Positions 33,490 to 45,765 are shown, counted from the stretch's first letter. The stretch: DNA of 48,563 nt from Streptomyces thermovulgaris (GCF_002155915.1 NZ_MUME01000068.1:1-48563); one strand, 5' to 3'. Numbers and translations are program-made. The notes: generated by a model from the letters alone, not told the origin.

Positions 33490-34881
33490 GTGCGTGAATA
33501 CCTGCTGACGCTCTGCATCACGGCCGCGGTGACGTACCTGCTGACAGGGCCGGTGCGCAAGTTCGCGATCGTGGCGGGGGCGGTGCCGGAGATCCGGGCG
33601 CGTGATGTGCACCGGGAGCCCACTCCCCGGCTCGGCGGGATCGCGATGTTCTTCGGCCTGTGCGCGGGACTGCTGGTCGCCGGCCACCTCACCAACCTCA
33701 GCGAGGTCTTCGACCGGTCGAACGAGCCGCGTGCGCTGCTCTCCGGGGCCGCCCTGATCTGGCTGATCGGTGTCCTCGACGACAAGTTCGAGATCGACGC
33801 CCTGATCAAACTGGGCGGTCAGATGATCGCCGCCGGTGTGATGGTGATGCAGGGTCTGACGATCCTGTGGCTGCCCGTCCCGGGTGTGGGCACGGTCGCG
33901 CTGACCCAGTGGCAGGGCACCCTGCTCACCGTGGCGCTGGTGGTCATCACGATCAACGCGGTCAACTTCGTCGACGGCCTGGACGGGCTGGCCGCCGGCA
34001 TGGTGTGCATCGCGGCCGCCGCGTTCTTCATGTACGCGTACCGGATCTGGTACTCGTACGGCATCGAGGCCGCCGCCCCCGCCACGCTCTTCGCCGCCGT
34101 CCTGATGGGCATGTGCCTGGGCTTTCTGCCGCACAACATGCATCCCGCGCGGATCTTCATGGGGGACTCGGGGTCCATGCTGATCGGCCTGGTCCTGGCC
34201 GCGGGAGCGATCTCGGTGACCGGGCAGGTCGACCCGGACCTGATGAACCTGTTCACCGGCTCCGAGCGCAGCTCCGTCCACCAGATGGTGCCGGTCTACA
34301 TCCCGCTGCTGATGCCGCTGACCATCATCGCGATCCCGACCGCCGACCTGGTCCTCGCCATCGTGCGGCGCACCTGGCGCGGACAGTCGCCGTTCGCCGC
34401 CGACCGCGGCCATCTGCACCACCGTCTGCTGGAGATCGGGCACTCGCACAGCCGGGCGGTGCTGATCATGTACTTCTGGTCGGCGCTGATCGCCTTCGGG
34501 ACGCTGGCCTACTCGGTCAACTCCGCCTCCATGTGGATCGTGCTCGGCATCGCCCTGCTCAGCTTCGTCGGGCTGGTGCTGCTCCTGCTGCCGCGCTTCA
34601 GGCCGCGTGCGCCGCGCTGGATGGAGGCCTTCGTGCCGCCGCGCTACCGGCGCAGGCGCCCGGCCACGGCGCCGCACGCCTCGGCGCAGCGCGCCCCGGC
34701 CCCGGCGGCCCCCACGTCCGCGGCCGCGCGGCCGGCGGCCTCGAAGCCCCTTGTCACGGCCGATGCCGGGGGGACCTCGGGGGCCCGGGTCAAGGCCGGG
34801 GTGGCCGGCGCCAACGGAGCGACCGCCCTGGGGGCCCGCTCGCGCCTGCTGGAAGGACACAAAGCGGAAACATCGCGTTGA
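33490..34881 (+). CDS. WecA/TagO-like undecaprenyl-phosphate sugar-1-phosphate transferase
   Basis: 463 residues from GTG 33490 (VREYLLTLCITAAVTYLLTG). A polytopic enzyme with about ten helices that moves a UDP-sugar phosphate to undecaprenyl phosphate, starting a lipid-linked glycan. Catalytic signatures are IGVLDDKFEIDALIKLG (DDxxD-like), ITINAVNFVDGLDGLAAGM, PARIFMGDSGSMLIGL and the HxHHRL loop FAADRGHLHHRLLEIGHSHS. The C-terminal ~75 residues are Ala/Pro/Arg-rich and cytosolic. The longer ORF from 33451 is rejected for lack of a ribosome site and family match. It precedes the atp operon. Confidence 0.88.
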   Translation: MREYLLTLCITAAVTYLLTGPVRKFAIVAGAVPEIRARDVHREPTPRLGGIAMFFGLCAGLLVAGHLTNLSEVFDRSNEPRALLSGAALIWLIGVLDDKFEIDALIKLGGQMIAAGVMVMQGLTILWLPVPGVGTVALTQWQGTLLTVALVVITINAVNFVDGLDGLAAGMVCIAAAAFFMYAYRIWYSYGIEAAAPATLFAAVLMGMCLGFLPHNMHPARIFMGDSGSMLIGLVLAAGAISVTGQVDPDLMNLFTGSERSSVHQMVPVYIPLLMPLTIIAIPTADLVLAIVRRTWRGQSPFAADRGHLHHRLLEIGHSHSRAVLIMYFWSALIAFGTLAYSVNSASMWIVLGIALLSFVGLVLLLLPRFRPRAPRWMEAFVPPRYRRRRPATAPHASAQRAPAPAAPTSAAARPAASKPLVTADAGGTSGARVKAGVAGANGATALGARSRLLEGHKAETSR

Positions 34882-34943
34882 CGGCTCCGGAAGGAATTCC
34901 GGCCGCGGTGTTGCTGCCGTGGGGTTGCGCCAGCTACAAAACC

Positions 34944-34976
34944 TTGACAAAGGTGGACACACTGCTCCGGTAATCT
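34944..34976 (+). promoter_or_regulatory. Candidate atp operon promoter
   Basis: A consensus -35 TTGACA at 34944-34949 is followed by TAATCT at 34971-34976. The 21-base spacing is too long for a simple promoter, so one element may be misassigned. Further downstream lie GTGTG/CACAC (35003-35020) and GAGGT/ACCTC (35024-35037) small repeats. Confidence 0.4.
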
Positions 34977-35047
34977 GCACGTGCGCGCAGCGCCGGCCTC
35001 ACGTGTGAGGGTGAGCACACTCGGAGGTAAAGACCTCATCAAATAGT

Positions 35048-35065
35048 TTGTGATACCGTTCACGA
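35048..35065. promoter_or_regulatory. Rex-operator-like site before atpI
   Basis: TTGTGATACCGTTCACGA is close to the Rex (ROP) palindrome TTGTGAA-N4-TTCACAA, with two mismatches. Rex binds DNA when NADH is low and represses respiratory genes in Streptomyces. The site is ~126 bases before the atpI start, downstream of the possible -10, a typical repression position. Confidence 0.65.
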
Positions 35066-35190
35066 GTACCCCGGACAGAGTCGAAGGACCCCAGTTCATT
35101 GGTCCTTTGGGGCCGAGGTCTCTTCCCTCTCGGCGCCGGGACTACGCTCGTCCATGACGCCCTGCCCCCAGTGATTCGCGGAGTCGCGCC

Positions 35191-35628
35191 ATGCCCTCCA
35201 ATGACGCCCGGACCTTGATCCAGGCTGCCGTGCCCGCCGCTGCCGTCGGTGCGGTCGCAGCCGTGATCGGCGGTGTCGTCGAAAGCGGCCAGGGCGCGAT
35301 CGGAGCGGTCATCGCCACGGCGCTCGTGATCCTGCTCATGGGGACGGGTCTGTACGTCCTGCAATGGACCGCCAAATCACTGCCCCATCTGTTCCAGGCG
35401 ATGGGGCTGATGATGTACATGGCGCAGATCCTGCTGATGTTCACCTTCATCGCGCTCTTCAAGGACACGACGCTGTTCCACCCGAAGGTCTTCGCCCTCA
35501 CGCTGCTCGTGTGCACCCTGACCTGGGTCGCCGCACAGGCCCGGGCCCATATGAAGGCCAAGATCTTTTATGTGGATCCCGATTCGACGACGGGCGGGAA
35601 GAAGGAGATCCAGGGGCACTCCTCGTGA
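35191..35628 (+). CDS. atpI: ATP synthase-associated membrane protein AtpI
   Basis: 145 residues with about four membrane helices (for example AVPAAAVGAVAAVIGGVVES, AIGAVIATALVILLMGTGLY). First gene of the atp operon. AtpI proteins assist assembly of the c-ring or carry magnesium. The start ATG 35191 follows CGGAGTCGCGCC. A basic C-terminal tail (KAKIFYVDPDSTTGGKKE) is present. It is 225 bases before atpB. Confidence 0.88.
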   Translation: MPSNDARTLIQAAVPAAAVGAVAAVIGGVVESGQGAIGAVIATALVILLMGTGLYVLQWTAKSLPHLFQAMGLMMYMAQILLMFTFIALFKDTTLFHPKVFALTLLVCTLTWVAAQARAHMKAKIFYVDPDSTTGGKKEIQGHSS

Positions 35629-35853
35629 GGCGTAGGGCCGGGATAAAGGCGCATGAGAGATCCTGCTATCGTCCGGTGCCAACTGCGGCATCGCGGGCGC
35701 GGGCATCCGAGCTGACGCCTGCCATATCGCGAAGCGAGATGCCCCACTGCCGCCCCCACATCCGTAAGACCAGTCCCGTGCCGACCCGCGGCCCCGTGCC
35801 GCGCCGACACCACGAGGTTGCCGAATCCATGCGTCACGCCGAAGGAGCCCGCG
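35629..35853 (+). other. Spacer between atpI and atpB
   Basis: 225 bases. ATCGC-GAA-GCGAGAT-type hairpin DNA occurs near 35725-35742, and TATCGT near 35668 could be an internal -10. No ORF is convincing. Confidence 0.35.
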
Positions 35854-36675
35854 GTGAGTGCTGACCCGACGCGGGTGCTTGCCTTCGAGACCGACTGCCA
35901 CATCTTCGACGGCTGTGGCTTCCCGTCTCCCGGGCTGCACTCGTTCATCTTCGAGCCCCTTTGGGGCGACGGCGACAGCAACCTGTACTTCAACAAGACG
36001 ATGCTGTTGGCGCTGCTCGGCTCGATCATCGTGATCGGCTTCTTCTGGGCGGCCTTCCGTCGGCCCCAGGTCGTTCCCGGCAAGCTGCAGATGATCGCCG
36101 AGGCCGGCTACGACTTCATTCGCCGGGGCGTCGTCTACGAGACGATGGGCAAGCGCGAGGGCGAGAAGTACGTCCCGTTCATCGTCGCGCTGTTCTTCTT
36201 CGTCTGGATGATGAACCTCTGGTCGATCATTCCGGTCGCCCAGTTCCCGGTGACGTCGATCGTCGCGTACCCGATGGTGCTCGCGCTGATCGTCTACATC
36301 GTGTGGGTCTCCCTGACCTTCAAGCGGCACGGCTTCGTCGGCGCCCTGAAGAACTTCACGGGCTACGACAAGTCGCTCGGCGCGGCCCTGCCGGTCGTCA
36401 TGCTGATCGAGGCCTTCTCGAACCTGCTCGTCCGGCCCTTCACCCACGCGGTGCGACTCTTCGCGAACATGTTCGCGGGCCACATCCTGCTGGTGCTGTT
36501 CACCATCGCCAGCTGGTATCTGCTGAACGGCATCGGCATCGCCTACGCCGCCGTGTCGTTCCTGATGGTCCTCGTGATGACGCTCTTCGAGCTCTTCATC
36601 CAAGCCCTGCAGGCGTACGTCTTCGTCCTGCTGGCCTGTACCTACATCCAGGGCGCGCTCGCCGAGCAGCACTGA
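35854..36675 (+). CDS. atpB: F0F1 ATP synthase subunit a
   Basis: 273 residues from GTG 35854, preceded by GAAGGAGCCC. Subunit a provides the proton half-channels. The essential Arg is in the NLLVRPFTHAVRLFANMFAG segment (residues ~190-210), and five to six helices are seen (TMLLALLGSIIVIGFFWAAF, PFIVALFFFVWMMNLWSIIP, TLFELFIQALQAYVFVLLAC). The start at 35818 used by a longer frame lacks a good ribosome site. Confidence 0.95.
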   Translation: MSADPTRVLAFETDCHIFDGCGFPSPGLHSFIFEPLWGDGDSNLYFNKTMLLALLGSIIVIGFFWAAFRRPQVVPGKLQMIAEAGYDFIRRGVVYETMGKREGEKYVPFIVALFFFVWMMNLWSIIPVAQFPVTSIVAYPMVLALIVYIVWVSLTFKRHGFVGALKNFTGYDKSLGAALPVVMLIEAFSNLLVRPFTHAVRLFANMFAGHILLVLFTIASWYLLNGIGIAYAAVSFLMVLVMTLFELFIQALQAYVFVLLACTYIQGALAEQH

Positions 36676-36728
36676 GCGTCCCGCACCTGCCCCCCATCGT
36701 CCGGTGGCCCACCCCCACCGGCTCGTGA

Positions 36729-36977
<249 letters not shown>

Positions 36978-37021
36978 TCATCTGATCCACGACCAGCCCA
37001 TTCGACGAAAGGCACTCTGAT

Positions 37022-37567
37022 ATGAGCCCACTGCTCAATATCGCGGCCGAGGAGTTGCAGAATCCCCTCGTCCCGCCGATTCCCGAGCTCGTCATCGGCC
37101 TGATCGCCTTCGTCATCGTCTTCGGGGTTCTCGCCAAGAAGCTCCTCCCGAACATCAACAAGGTTCTGGAGGAGCGCCGCGAGGCGATCGAGGGCGGGAT
37201 CGAGAAGGCCGAGGCCGCCCAGATCGAGGCCCAGAGCGTGCTCGAGCAGTACAAGGCTCAGCTCGCCGAGGCCCGGCACGAGGCCGCGCGTCTGCGCCAG
37301 GAGGCGCAGGAGCAGGGCGCCGCGCTCATCGCCGAGATGCGCGCGGAGGGCCAGCGGCAGCGTGAGGAGATCATCGCCGCCGGCCACGCGCAGATCGAGG
37401 CCGACCGCAAGGCCGCGGCGGCGGCGCTGCGTCAGGACATCGGCAGGCTTGCCACCGAACTGGCCGGCAAGCTCGTCGGTGAGTCCCTCGAGGACCACGC
37501 CCGGCAGAGCCGCGTGATCGACCGCTTCCTCGACGAGCTCGAAGAGAAGGCCGAGGCCGCTCGATGA
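37022..37567 (+). CDS. atpF: F0F1 ATP synthase subunit b
   Basis: 181 residues: one N-terminal membrane helix (LVIGLIAFVIVFGVLAKKLL) then a long amphipathic Glu/Ala/Gln/Arg coiled coil (EAAQIEAQSVLEQYKAQLAE) that forms the peripheral stalk. Its last codons overlap the next gene (ATGA at 37564). ATG 37022 follows GAAAGGCACTCTG, a usable ribosome site. Confidence 0.96.
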   Translation: MSPLLNIAAEELQNPLVPPIPELVIGLIAFVIVFGVLAKKLLPNINKVLEERREAIEGGIEKAEAAQIEAQSVLEQYKAQLAEARHEAARLRQEAQEQGAALIAEMRAEGQRQREEIIAAGHAQIEADRKAAAAALRQDIGRLATELAGKLVGESLEDHARQSRVIDRFLDELEEKAEAAR

Positions 37568-38385
37568 CCATGCACGGAGCGAGCCGTGAGGCTCTTGCCG
37601 CTGCACGTGAGCGCCTGGACGCGCTGACGGACTCCACGTCCGTGGACGCCGCACGGCTCGCCGACGAACTGGCGGCCGTCACCGCGCTGCTCCAGCGTGA
37701 GGTCGCCCTGCGTCGGGTCCTGACCGACCCGGCGCAGGCGGGCGAGGCCAAGGCCACGCTGGTGCAGCGCCTGCTCGGCGGCCAGATCAGCGGCACGACC
37801 GAGGATCTGGTGTCCGGCCTGGTGCGTTCCCGCTGGTCGCAGCCCCGCGACCTGGTGGATGCGCTGGAGGAGCTGGCGAACATCGCCGACTTCACCGCCG
37901 CGGAGCGGGCCGGTGCGCTCGACAACGTCGAGGACGAACTGTTCCGCTTCTCGCGGATCATCTCCTCGAACAACGAGCTGCGTGCGGCCCTGACCAACCA
38001 GGCCGCGAGCGCCTCGGCCAAGACGGAGCTGCTGAACCGGCTGCTCGGCGGCCGGGCCAACGCGACCACGGTGCGTCTGGTGACGCGCCTTGTGACCGCG
38101 CCGCGGGGACGTAGCCTTGAAGCGGGACTGGAAGCACTCGCCAAGCTCGCCGCCGAGCGACGCAACCGCATGGTCGCCGTCGTCACCTCGGCGGTCCCGC
38201 TGAGCGACCGGCAGAAGCAGCGTCTCGGCGCCGCCCTCGCCAAGCTCTACGGCCGTCAGATGCACCTCAACCTCGATGTGGATCCCTCGGTCATCGGAGG
38301 CATCCGGGTCCAGGTCGGTGACGAGGTCATCAACGGCTCCCTGGCGGACCGGCTCGAAGAGGCCGCCCGTCGCCTGGCGAGCTAG
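37564..38385 (+). CDS. atpH: F0F1 ATP synthase subunit delta
   Basis: 273 residues, longer than the ~180 of E. coli delta, as is usual in actinobacteria where the N-terminal half is duplicated or extended. The family C-terminal text MHLNLDVDPSVIGGIRVQVG and DEVINGSLADRLEEAARRL is present. It joins the top of F1 to the b stalk. The start overlaps atpF by ATGA; ATG 37570 is an alternative. Confidence 0.93.
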   Translation: MTMHGASREALAAARERLDALTDSTSVDAARLADELAAVTALLQREVALRRVLTDPAQAGEAKATLVQRLLGGQISGTTEDLVSGLVRSRWSQPRDLVDALEELANIADFTAAERAGALDNVEDELFRFSRIISSNNELRAALTNQAASASAKTELLNRLLGGRANATTVRLVTRLVTAPRGRSLEAGLEALAKLAAERRNRMVAVVTSAVPLSDRQKQRLGAALAKLYGRQMHLNLDVDPSVIGGIRVQVGDEVINGSLADRLEEAARRLAS

Positions 38386-38411
38386 CAGCAACTCCACACA
38401 AGACGTACACG

Positions 38412-38484
38412 ACGGCCCTGGTTGGGCCGTGCAGAGGATTCACCTCTTATTGGGGGAGTCCCGACTCGTGGCATACCCCCCCAA
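38412..38484 (+). promoter_or_regulatory. Two intercistronic hairpins between atpH and atpA
   Basis: ACGGCCC (38412-38418) pairs with GGGCCGT (38424-38430), and TTGGGGG (38450-38456) with CCCCCAA (38478-38484). They may modulate processing or translation of the F1 alpha gene, or stabilise the downstream mRNA. Confidence 0.4.
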
Positions 38485-38523
38485 GTGAAACTTCGGGCCC
38501 AACAAGGAGAGCAGGGAACCCAG

Positions 38524-40113
38524 ATGGCGGAGCTCACGATCCGGCCGGAGGAGATCCGGGACGCACTGGAGAACTTCGTCCAGTCGTACAAGCCGGACGC
38601 GGCCTCGCGCGAGGAGGTCGGCACGGTCACCCTTGCCGGCGACGGTATCGCGAAGGTCGAGGGCCTGCCCTCGGCCATGGCCAACGAGCTGCTGAAGTTC
38701 GAGGACGGCACCCTCGGCCTCGCCCTCAACCTCGAGGAGCGCGAGATCGGTGCCATCGTCCTCGGTGAGTTCAGCGGCATCGAGGAGGGCCAGTCGGTCA
38801 CCCGTACCGGCGAGGTCCTGTCCGTCGCCGTGGGCGAGGGCTACCTCGGCCGCGTGGTGGACCCCCTCGGCAACCCGATCGACGGCCTCGGCGAGATCGA
38901 GACCGAGGGTCGCCGTGCCCTCGAACTGCAGGCCCCCACGGTCATGCAGCGCAAGTCGGTGCACGAGCCGATGGAGACCGGCTACAAGGCCGTCGACGCC
39001 ATGACCCCGATCGGCCGCGGTCAGCGCCAGCTGATCATCGGTGACCGCGGTACCGGCAAGACCGCCCTCGCCGTCGACACGATCATCAACCAGCGCGACA
39101 ACTGGCGCTCCGGCGACCCGAAGAAGCAGGTCCGCTGCATCTACGTCGCCGTCGGCCAGAAGGGCTCCACCATCGCGGCGGTCCGCCGCGCGCTGGAGGA
39201 GAACGGCGCGCTGGAGTACACGACCATCGTCGCCGCCCCGGCGTCCGACCCGGCCGGCTTCAAGTACCTGGCGCCGTACACCGGCTCCGCCATCGGCCAG
39301 CACTGGATGTACCAGGGCAAGCACGTCCTGATCGTCTTCGACGACCTGTCCAAGCAGGCCGACGCCTACCGCGCCGTGTCGCTGCTGCTGCGCCGCCCGC
39401 CGGGGCGTGAGGCCTACCCGGGCGACGTCTTCTACCTGCACTCCCGGCTGCTGGAGCGCTGCGCCAAGCTGTCCGACGACATGGGTGCCGGTTCGATGAC
39501 CGGTCTGCCGATCGTCGAGACCAAGGCCAACGACGTCTCGGCGTTCATTCCGACCAACGTCATCTCCATCACCGACGGCCAGTGCTTCCTGGAGTCGGAC
39601 CTGTTCAACGCCGGTCAGCGTCCCGCGCTGAACGTCGGCATCTCCGTCTCCCGAGTCGGTGGTGCCGCCCAGCACAAGGCGATGAAGCAGGTCTCCGGCC
39701 GCCTTCGTGTGGACCTCGCCCAGTTCCGTGAGCTGGAGGCGTTCGCCGCCTTCGGTTCCGACCTGGACGCGGCCTCCAAGGCGCAGCTGGAGCGTGGTCA
39801 GCGCATGGTCGAGCTGCTGAAGCAGAACCAGTACGAGCCGATGGCCACGGAGGACCAGGTCGTCTCCATCTGGGCCGGCACCACCGGCAAGATGGACGAC
39901 GTGCCGGTCGCCGACATCCGTCGCTTCGAGAAGGAGATGCTGGAGTACCTGCACCGCAAGGAGCAGGGCCTCATGACCTCCATTCGCGAGGGCGGCAAGA
40001 TGTCCGACGACACGCTGCAGGCCGTGGCCGACGCGATCGCCGAGTTCAAGAAGCAGTTCGAGACGAGCGACGGCAAGCTCCTCGGCGAAGACGCCTCGGC
40101 CGCCGCCAAGTGA
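38524..40113 (+). CDS. atpA: F0F1 ATP synthase subunit alpha
   Basis: 529 residues from ATG 38524 ([20 protein letters not shown]). A non-catalytic nucleotide-binding subunit of F1. The P-loop is [18 protein letters not shown]; the DELSEED-like and catalytic Arg region is present as [21 protein letters not shown] Shine-Dalgarno AAGGAGAG lies 12 bases before the ATG. A longer in-frame extension from 38422 is not family sequence. Confidence 0.97.
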   Translation: MAELTIRPEEIRDALENFVQSYKPDAASREEVGTVTLAGDGIAKVEGLPSAMANELLKFEDGTLGLALNLEEREIGAIVLGEFSGIEEGQSVTRTGEVLSVAVGEGYLGRVVDPLGNPIDGLGEIETEGRRALELQAPTVMQRKSVHEPMETGYKAVDAMTPIGRGQRQLIIGDRGTGKTALAVDTIINQRDNWRSGDPKKQVRCIYVAVGQKGSTIAAVRRALEENGALEYTTIVAAPASDPAGFKYLAPYTGSAIGQHWMYQGKHVLIVFDDLSKQADAYRAVSLLLRRPPGREAYPGDVFYLHSRLLERCAKLSDDMGAGSMTGLPIVETKANDVSAFIPTNVISITDGQCFLESDLFNAGQRPALNVGISVSRVGGAAQHKAMKQVSGRLRVDLAQFRELEAFAAFGSDLDAASKAQLERGQRMVELLKQNQYEPMATEDQVVSIWAGTTGKMDDVPVADIRRFEKEMLEYLHRKEQGLMTSIREGGKMSDDTLQAVADAIAEFKKQFETSDGKLLGEDASAAAK

Positions 40114-40134
40114 CGTAAGGAAGGGACCTGACTC

Positions 40135-41049
40135 ATGGGAGCTCAGCTCCGGGTCTACAAGCGTCGCATCCGATCCGTCACCGCGACCAAGAAGATCACC
40201 AAGGCGATGGAGATGATCGCCGCCTCGCGTGTCGTCAAGGCGATGCGCAAGGTGTCGGCCTCCACTCCGTACGCACAGGAACTGACCCGCGCGGTCACGG
40301 CGGTCGCCGGCGGGTCGGACGCCAAGCACCCGCTGACCACGGAGGCGGAGAACCCGACCCGTGCCGCGGTCCTGCTCCTCACGAGCGACCGCGGCCTGGC
40401 CGGGGCCTTCAACGCCAACGCCATCAAGGCGGCGGAGCAGCTGACCGCACGCCTCGAGAGCGAGGGCAAGCAGGTCGACACCTACATCGTCGGCCGGCGC
40501 GGTGTCTCCCACTACACCTTCCGTGAGCGCAAGATCGCGGACTCGTGGACCGGCTTCACCGACGAGCCCTCGTACGCGGACGCCAAGACGGTGGCGGCCC
40601 CTCTGATCGAGGCCATCCAGAAGGACACCGCGGCCGGCGGCGTGGACGAACTCCACATCGTCTACACCGAGTTCGTCTCGATGATGACGCAGACGGCGGT
40701 CGACTCCCGGCTGCTGCCCCTGCGTCTGGAGGAGATCGAGGGCCGGACGGGGAAGAAGGACGAGGTCCTTCCGCTGTACGAGTTCGAGCCCTCGGCGGAG
40801 GACGTGCTCGACGCGCTGCTGCCGCGTTATGTGGAGAGCCGCATCTACAACGCGCTGCTCCAGTCGGCCGCCTCCAAGCACGCCGCCACACGGCGTGCGA
40901 TGAAGTCGGCCACCGACAACGCCAGCGAACTCATCGAGACCCTCACCCGGCTTGCCAACCAGGCCCGCCAGGCCGAAATCACCCAGGAAATCAGCGAGAT
41001 CGTCGGTGGCGCCAGCGCCCTGGCCGACGCGACCGCGGGGAGTGACTGA
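40135..41049 (+). CDS. atpG: F0F1 ATP synthase subunit gamma
   Basis: 304 residues beginning [20 protein letters not shown], the standard gamma N-terminus. The C-terminal helix ([40 protein letters not shown]) turns inside the alpha3beta3 ring. ATG 40135 follows GGAAGGGACCTGACTC. Slightly longer than the E. coli form (~287), as in other actinobacteria. Confidence 0.96.
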   Translation: MGAQLRVYKRRIRSVTATKKITKAMEMIAASRVVKAMRKVSASTPYAQELTRAVTAVAGGSDAKHPLTTEAENPTRAAVLLLTSDRGLAGAFNANAIKAAEQLTARLESEGKQVDTYIVGRRGVSHYTFRERKIADSWTGFTDEPSYADAKTVAAPLIEAIQKDTAAGGVDELHIVYTEFVSMMTQTAVDSRLLPLRLEEIEGRTGKKDEVLPLYEFEPSAEDVLDALLPRYVESRIYNALLQSAASKHAATRRAMKSATDNASELIETLTRLANQARQAEITQEISEIVGGASALADATAGSD

Positions 41050-42489
<1,440 letters not shown>

Positions 42490-42507
42490 GCCATGAGCTC
42501 ATCCGAG

Positions 42508-42580
42508 GGGGCGGGTGCGTCCCGCCCCTTCTCTCACGCCCCTTAGAATTGACCCCAACACCCGGCAGTCCCGCCGGGTG
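42508..42580 (+). promoter_or_regulatory. Two hairpins in the atpD-atpC spacer
   Basis: GGGGCGGG (42508-42515) pairs with CCCGCCCC (42521-42528) and is followed by TTCTCT. Then CACCCGGC (42559-42566) pairs with GCCGGGTG (42573-42580), 18 bases before the atpC start. The first may lower read-through into atpC; the second is near the ribosome site. Confidence 0.45.
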
Positions 42581-42598
42581 GTGACCCGAGGAGCCACC

Positions 42599-42973
42599 TT
42601 GGCTGCTGAGCTGCACGTCGCGCTGGTCGCGGCCGACCGAGAGGTCTGGTCCGGCGAGGCCACCCTGGTCGTCGCGCGCACCACCTCCGGCGACATCGGC
42701 ATCATGCCTGGTCACCAGCCGCTGCTCGGTGTGCTGGAGTCGGGCCCGGTGACCATTCGTACCAGCGAGGGCGGGACGGTCGTCGCCGCGGTGCACGGCG
42801 GTTTCATCTCGTTCGCGGACAACAAGCTGTCACTGCTGGCCGAGGTTGCCGAACTGGCGGACGAGATCGACGTCAAGCGCATCGAGCGGGAGCTGGAGCG
42901 CGCGAAGGCGGAGGGCGACGTGATCGCCCAGCGGCGCGCGGAGGTCCGACTGCGCGCGGCGCAAGCGAGCTGA
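42599..42973 (+). CDS. atpC: F0F1 ATP synthase subunit epsilon
   Basis: 124 residues from TTG 42599, with GAGGAGCCACC just before it. The beta-sandwich half contains VSGEATLVVARTTSGDIGIM-like text (EVWSGEATLVVARTTSGDIG) and the C-terminal helical half DVKRIERELERAKAEGDVIA. It links gamma rotation to F1 and can inhibit ATP hydrolysis. The ORF reading from 42515 is rejected because of the ribosome site and the family start. Confidence 0.94.
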   Translation: MAAELHVALVAADREVWSGEATLVVARTTSGDIGIMPGHQPLLGVLESGPVTIRTSEGGTVVAAVHGGFISFADNKLSLLAEVAELADEIDVKRIERELERAKAEGDVIAQRRAEVRLRAAQAS

Positions 42974-42999
42974 AGCCTGCCAGTCGTGTGATGACGTCA

Positions 43000-43047
43000 C
43001 TCAGCCGCGGTCGGTACCGGAGCAATCCGGTACCGGCCGCGGCTGAG
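43000..43047 (+). terminator. atp operon terminator
   Basis: CTCAGCCGCGG and CGGTACCGGA on the left arm pair with TCCGGTACCG and CCGCGGCTGAG on the right arm, a ~21 bp stem with a four-base loop just after atpC. Confidence 0.85.
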
Positions 43048-43103
43048 GTGAATATGGGTGTTCTTTCCGTTCCACTGCCGAGGAGACGAGGAGGTCGGTG
43101 CCG

Positions 43104-43550
43104 ATGGTCCTCGCTCTGACTGTGTGCGGACTGGTGGTCCTGCTCGTGGTGGTGGGACTGTTCGTCTTCGGTCTGCGGCGCAGGCTGATCCAGCGCTCCG
43201 GCGGCACCTTCGACTGCAGTCTGCGCTGGGACGTGCCGGAGAACCCCGACCCCGGCGGCAAGGGCTGGAGCTACGGCGTGGCCCGCTACAACGGCGACCG
43301 CGTCGAGTGGTTCCGTGTCTTCTCCTACGCCCCCCGTCCGCGCCGCACCCTGGAGCGGGCGTCCATCGAGGTGGCCGGCCGCCGTCTTCCCGAGGGCGAG
43401 GAGGAGCTCGCCCTGCTCTCCGACGCGGTCGTCCTCACCTGTCTGCACCGCGGTGTCCGCCTGGAGCTCGCCATGAGCGAGGACGCCCTGACCGGCTTTC
43501 TGGCCTGGCTGGAGGCAGCACCACCCGGCCAGCGGGTGAACGTCGCGTAG
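43104..43550 (+). CDS. DUF2550 membrane-anchored protein
   Basis: 148 residues from ATG 43104 (MVLALTVCGLVVLLVVVGLF), with GAGGAGG nine bases upstream; GTG 43098 is an alternative that leaves only three bases. One N-terminal membrane helix is followed by a soluble beta-rich domain (RSGGTFDCSLRWDVPENPDP, WSYGVARYNGDRVEWFRVFS, LTCLHRGVRLELAMSEDALT). The DUF2550 family lies next to atpC across actinobacteria. Function unknown. Two hairpins and the convergent chitinase follow. Confidence 0.88.
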   Translation: MVLALTVCGLVVLLVVVGLFVFGLRRRLIQRSGGTFDCSLRWDVPENPDPGGKGWSYGVARYNGDRVEWFRVFSYAPRPRRTLERASIEVAGRRLPEGEEELALLSDAVVLTCLHRGVRLELAMSEDALTGFLAWLEAAPPGQRVNVA

Positions 43551-43653
43551 CGGCGTTCAGGGCCCCGCTGGGTGGGGGTCCCCCAGGCGGCGAAGCTGTT
43601 GGGGGAGGGGCAAGGTGGCATGGATGTGCCACGGGCGTGAGCTGATGAACACT

Positions 43654-43694
43654 GCGGGAGGCTCCCCCGGACGGGGTCCGGGGGAGCCTCCCGC
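43654..43694. terminator. 19-bp perfect bidirectional terminator
   Basis: GCGGGAGGCTCCCCCGGAC (43654-43672) pairs with GTCCGGGGGAGCCTCCCGC (43676-43694) around a GGG loop, followed by GTTT. It separates the convergent DUF2550 and chitinase genes. Upstream, 43571-43612 carries a GGTGGGGG/CCCCCAG, TTGGGGGAG element similar to one at 38450. Confidence 0.85.
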
Positions 43695-43741
43695 GTTTCT
43701 CCGTGCTTTTCCCGGCCGTTCTCTCCGGGTGCGGGCCGCTG

Positions 43742-45565
<1,824 letters not shown>

Positions 45566-45659
45566 GCAGCGCCTCCTTATGTGGGGATATGGGGTTGTGG
45601 GGATGAGAAACACAGGAGTGCCGGATTGCCGGAGTTCCGGAATGCCGGGAAGTGAAGAG

Positions 45660-45692
45660 TGTGCTGTGAATGTGCTGTGGGTTTGCTGTGAG
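45660..45692. repeat. 11-bp tandem repeat in the chitinase leader
   Basis: Three consecutive 11-base units TGTGCTGTGAA, TGTGCTGTGGG and TTTGCTGTGAG lie between the predicted chitinase start of transcription and its ATG. Eleven bases is one helical turn. A short ~10-base repeat of CCGGA words is also present at 45615-45648. Confidence 0.6.
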
Positions 45693-45723
45693 CATGACCA
45701 GCCGACATGCTCGCAGTGCCGCG

Positions 45724-45752
45724 AGAATAAAAAGGTCTGGACCATAGGTCAA
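45724..45752 (-). promoter_or_regulatory. Chitinase promoter (TTGACC-N17-TATTCT)
   Basis: On the minus strand -35 TTGACC (45747-45752) and -10 TATTCT (45724-45729) are separated by 17 bases, close to ideal. The start of transcription should be near 45717, ~150 bases before the ATG at 45565. Confidence 0.75.
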
Positions 45753-45765
45753 TAGGTCTGGACCA
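45733..45765 (-). promoter_or_regulatory. Two 12-bp chitinase-regulon direct repeats (DasR-type)
   Basis: TGGTCCAGACCT (minus strand) occurs at 45754-45765 and again at 45733-45744, perfect copies 21 bases apart. This matches the known 12-bp repeats of Streptomyces chitinase promoters bound by DasR. They flank the -35, and the distal copy ends one base before the stop codon of the upstream response-regulator gene. Confidence 0.85.
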
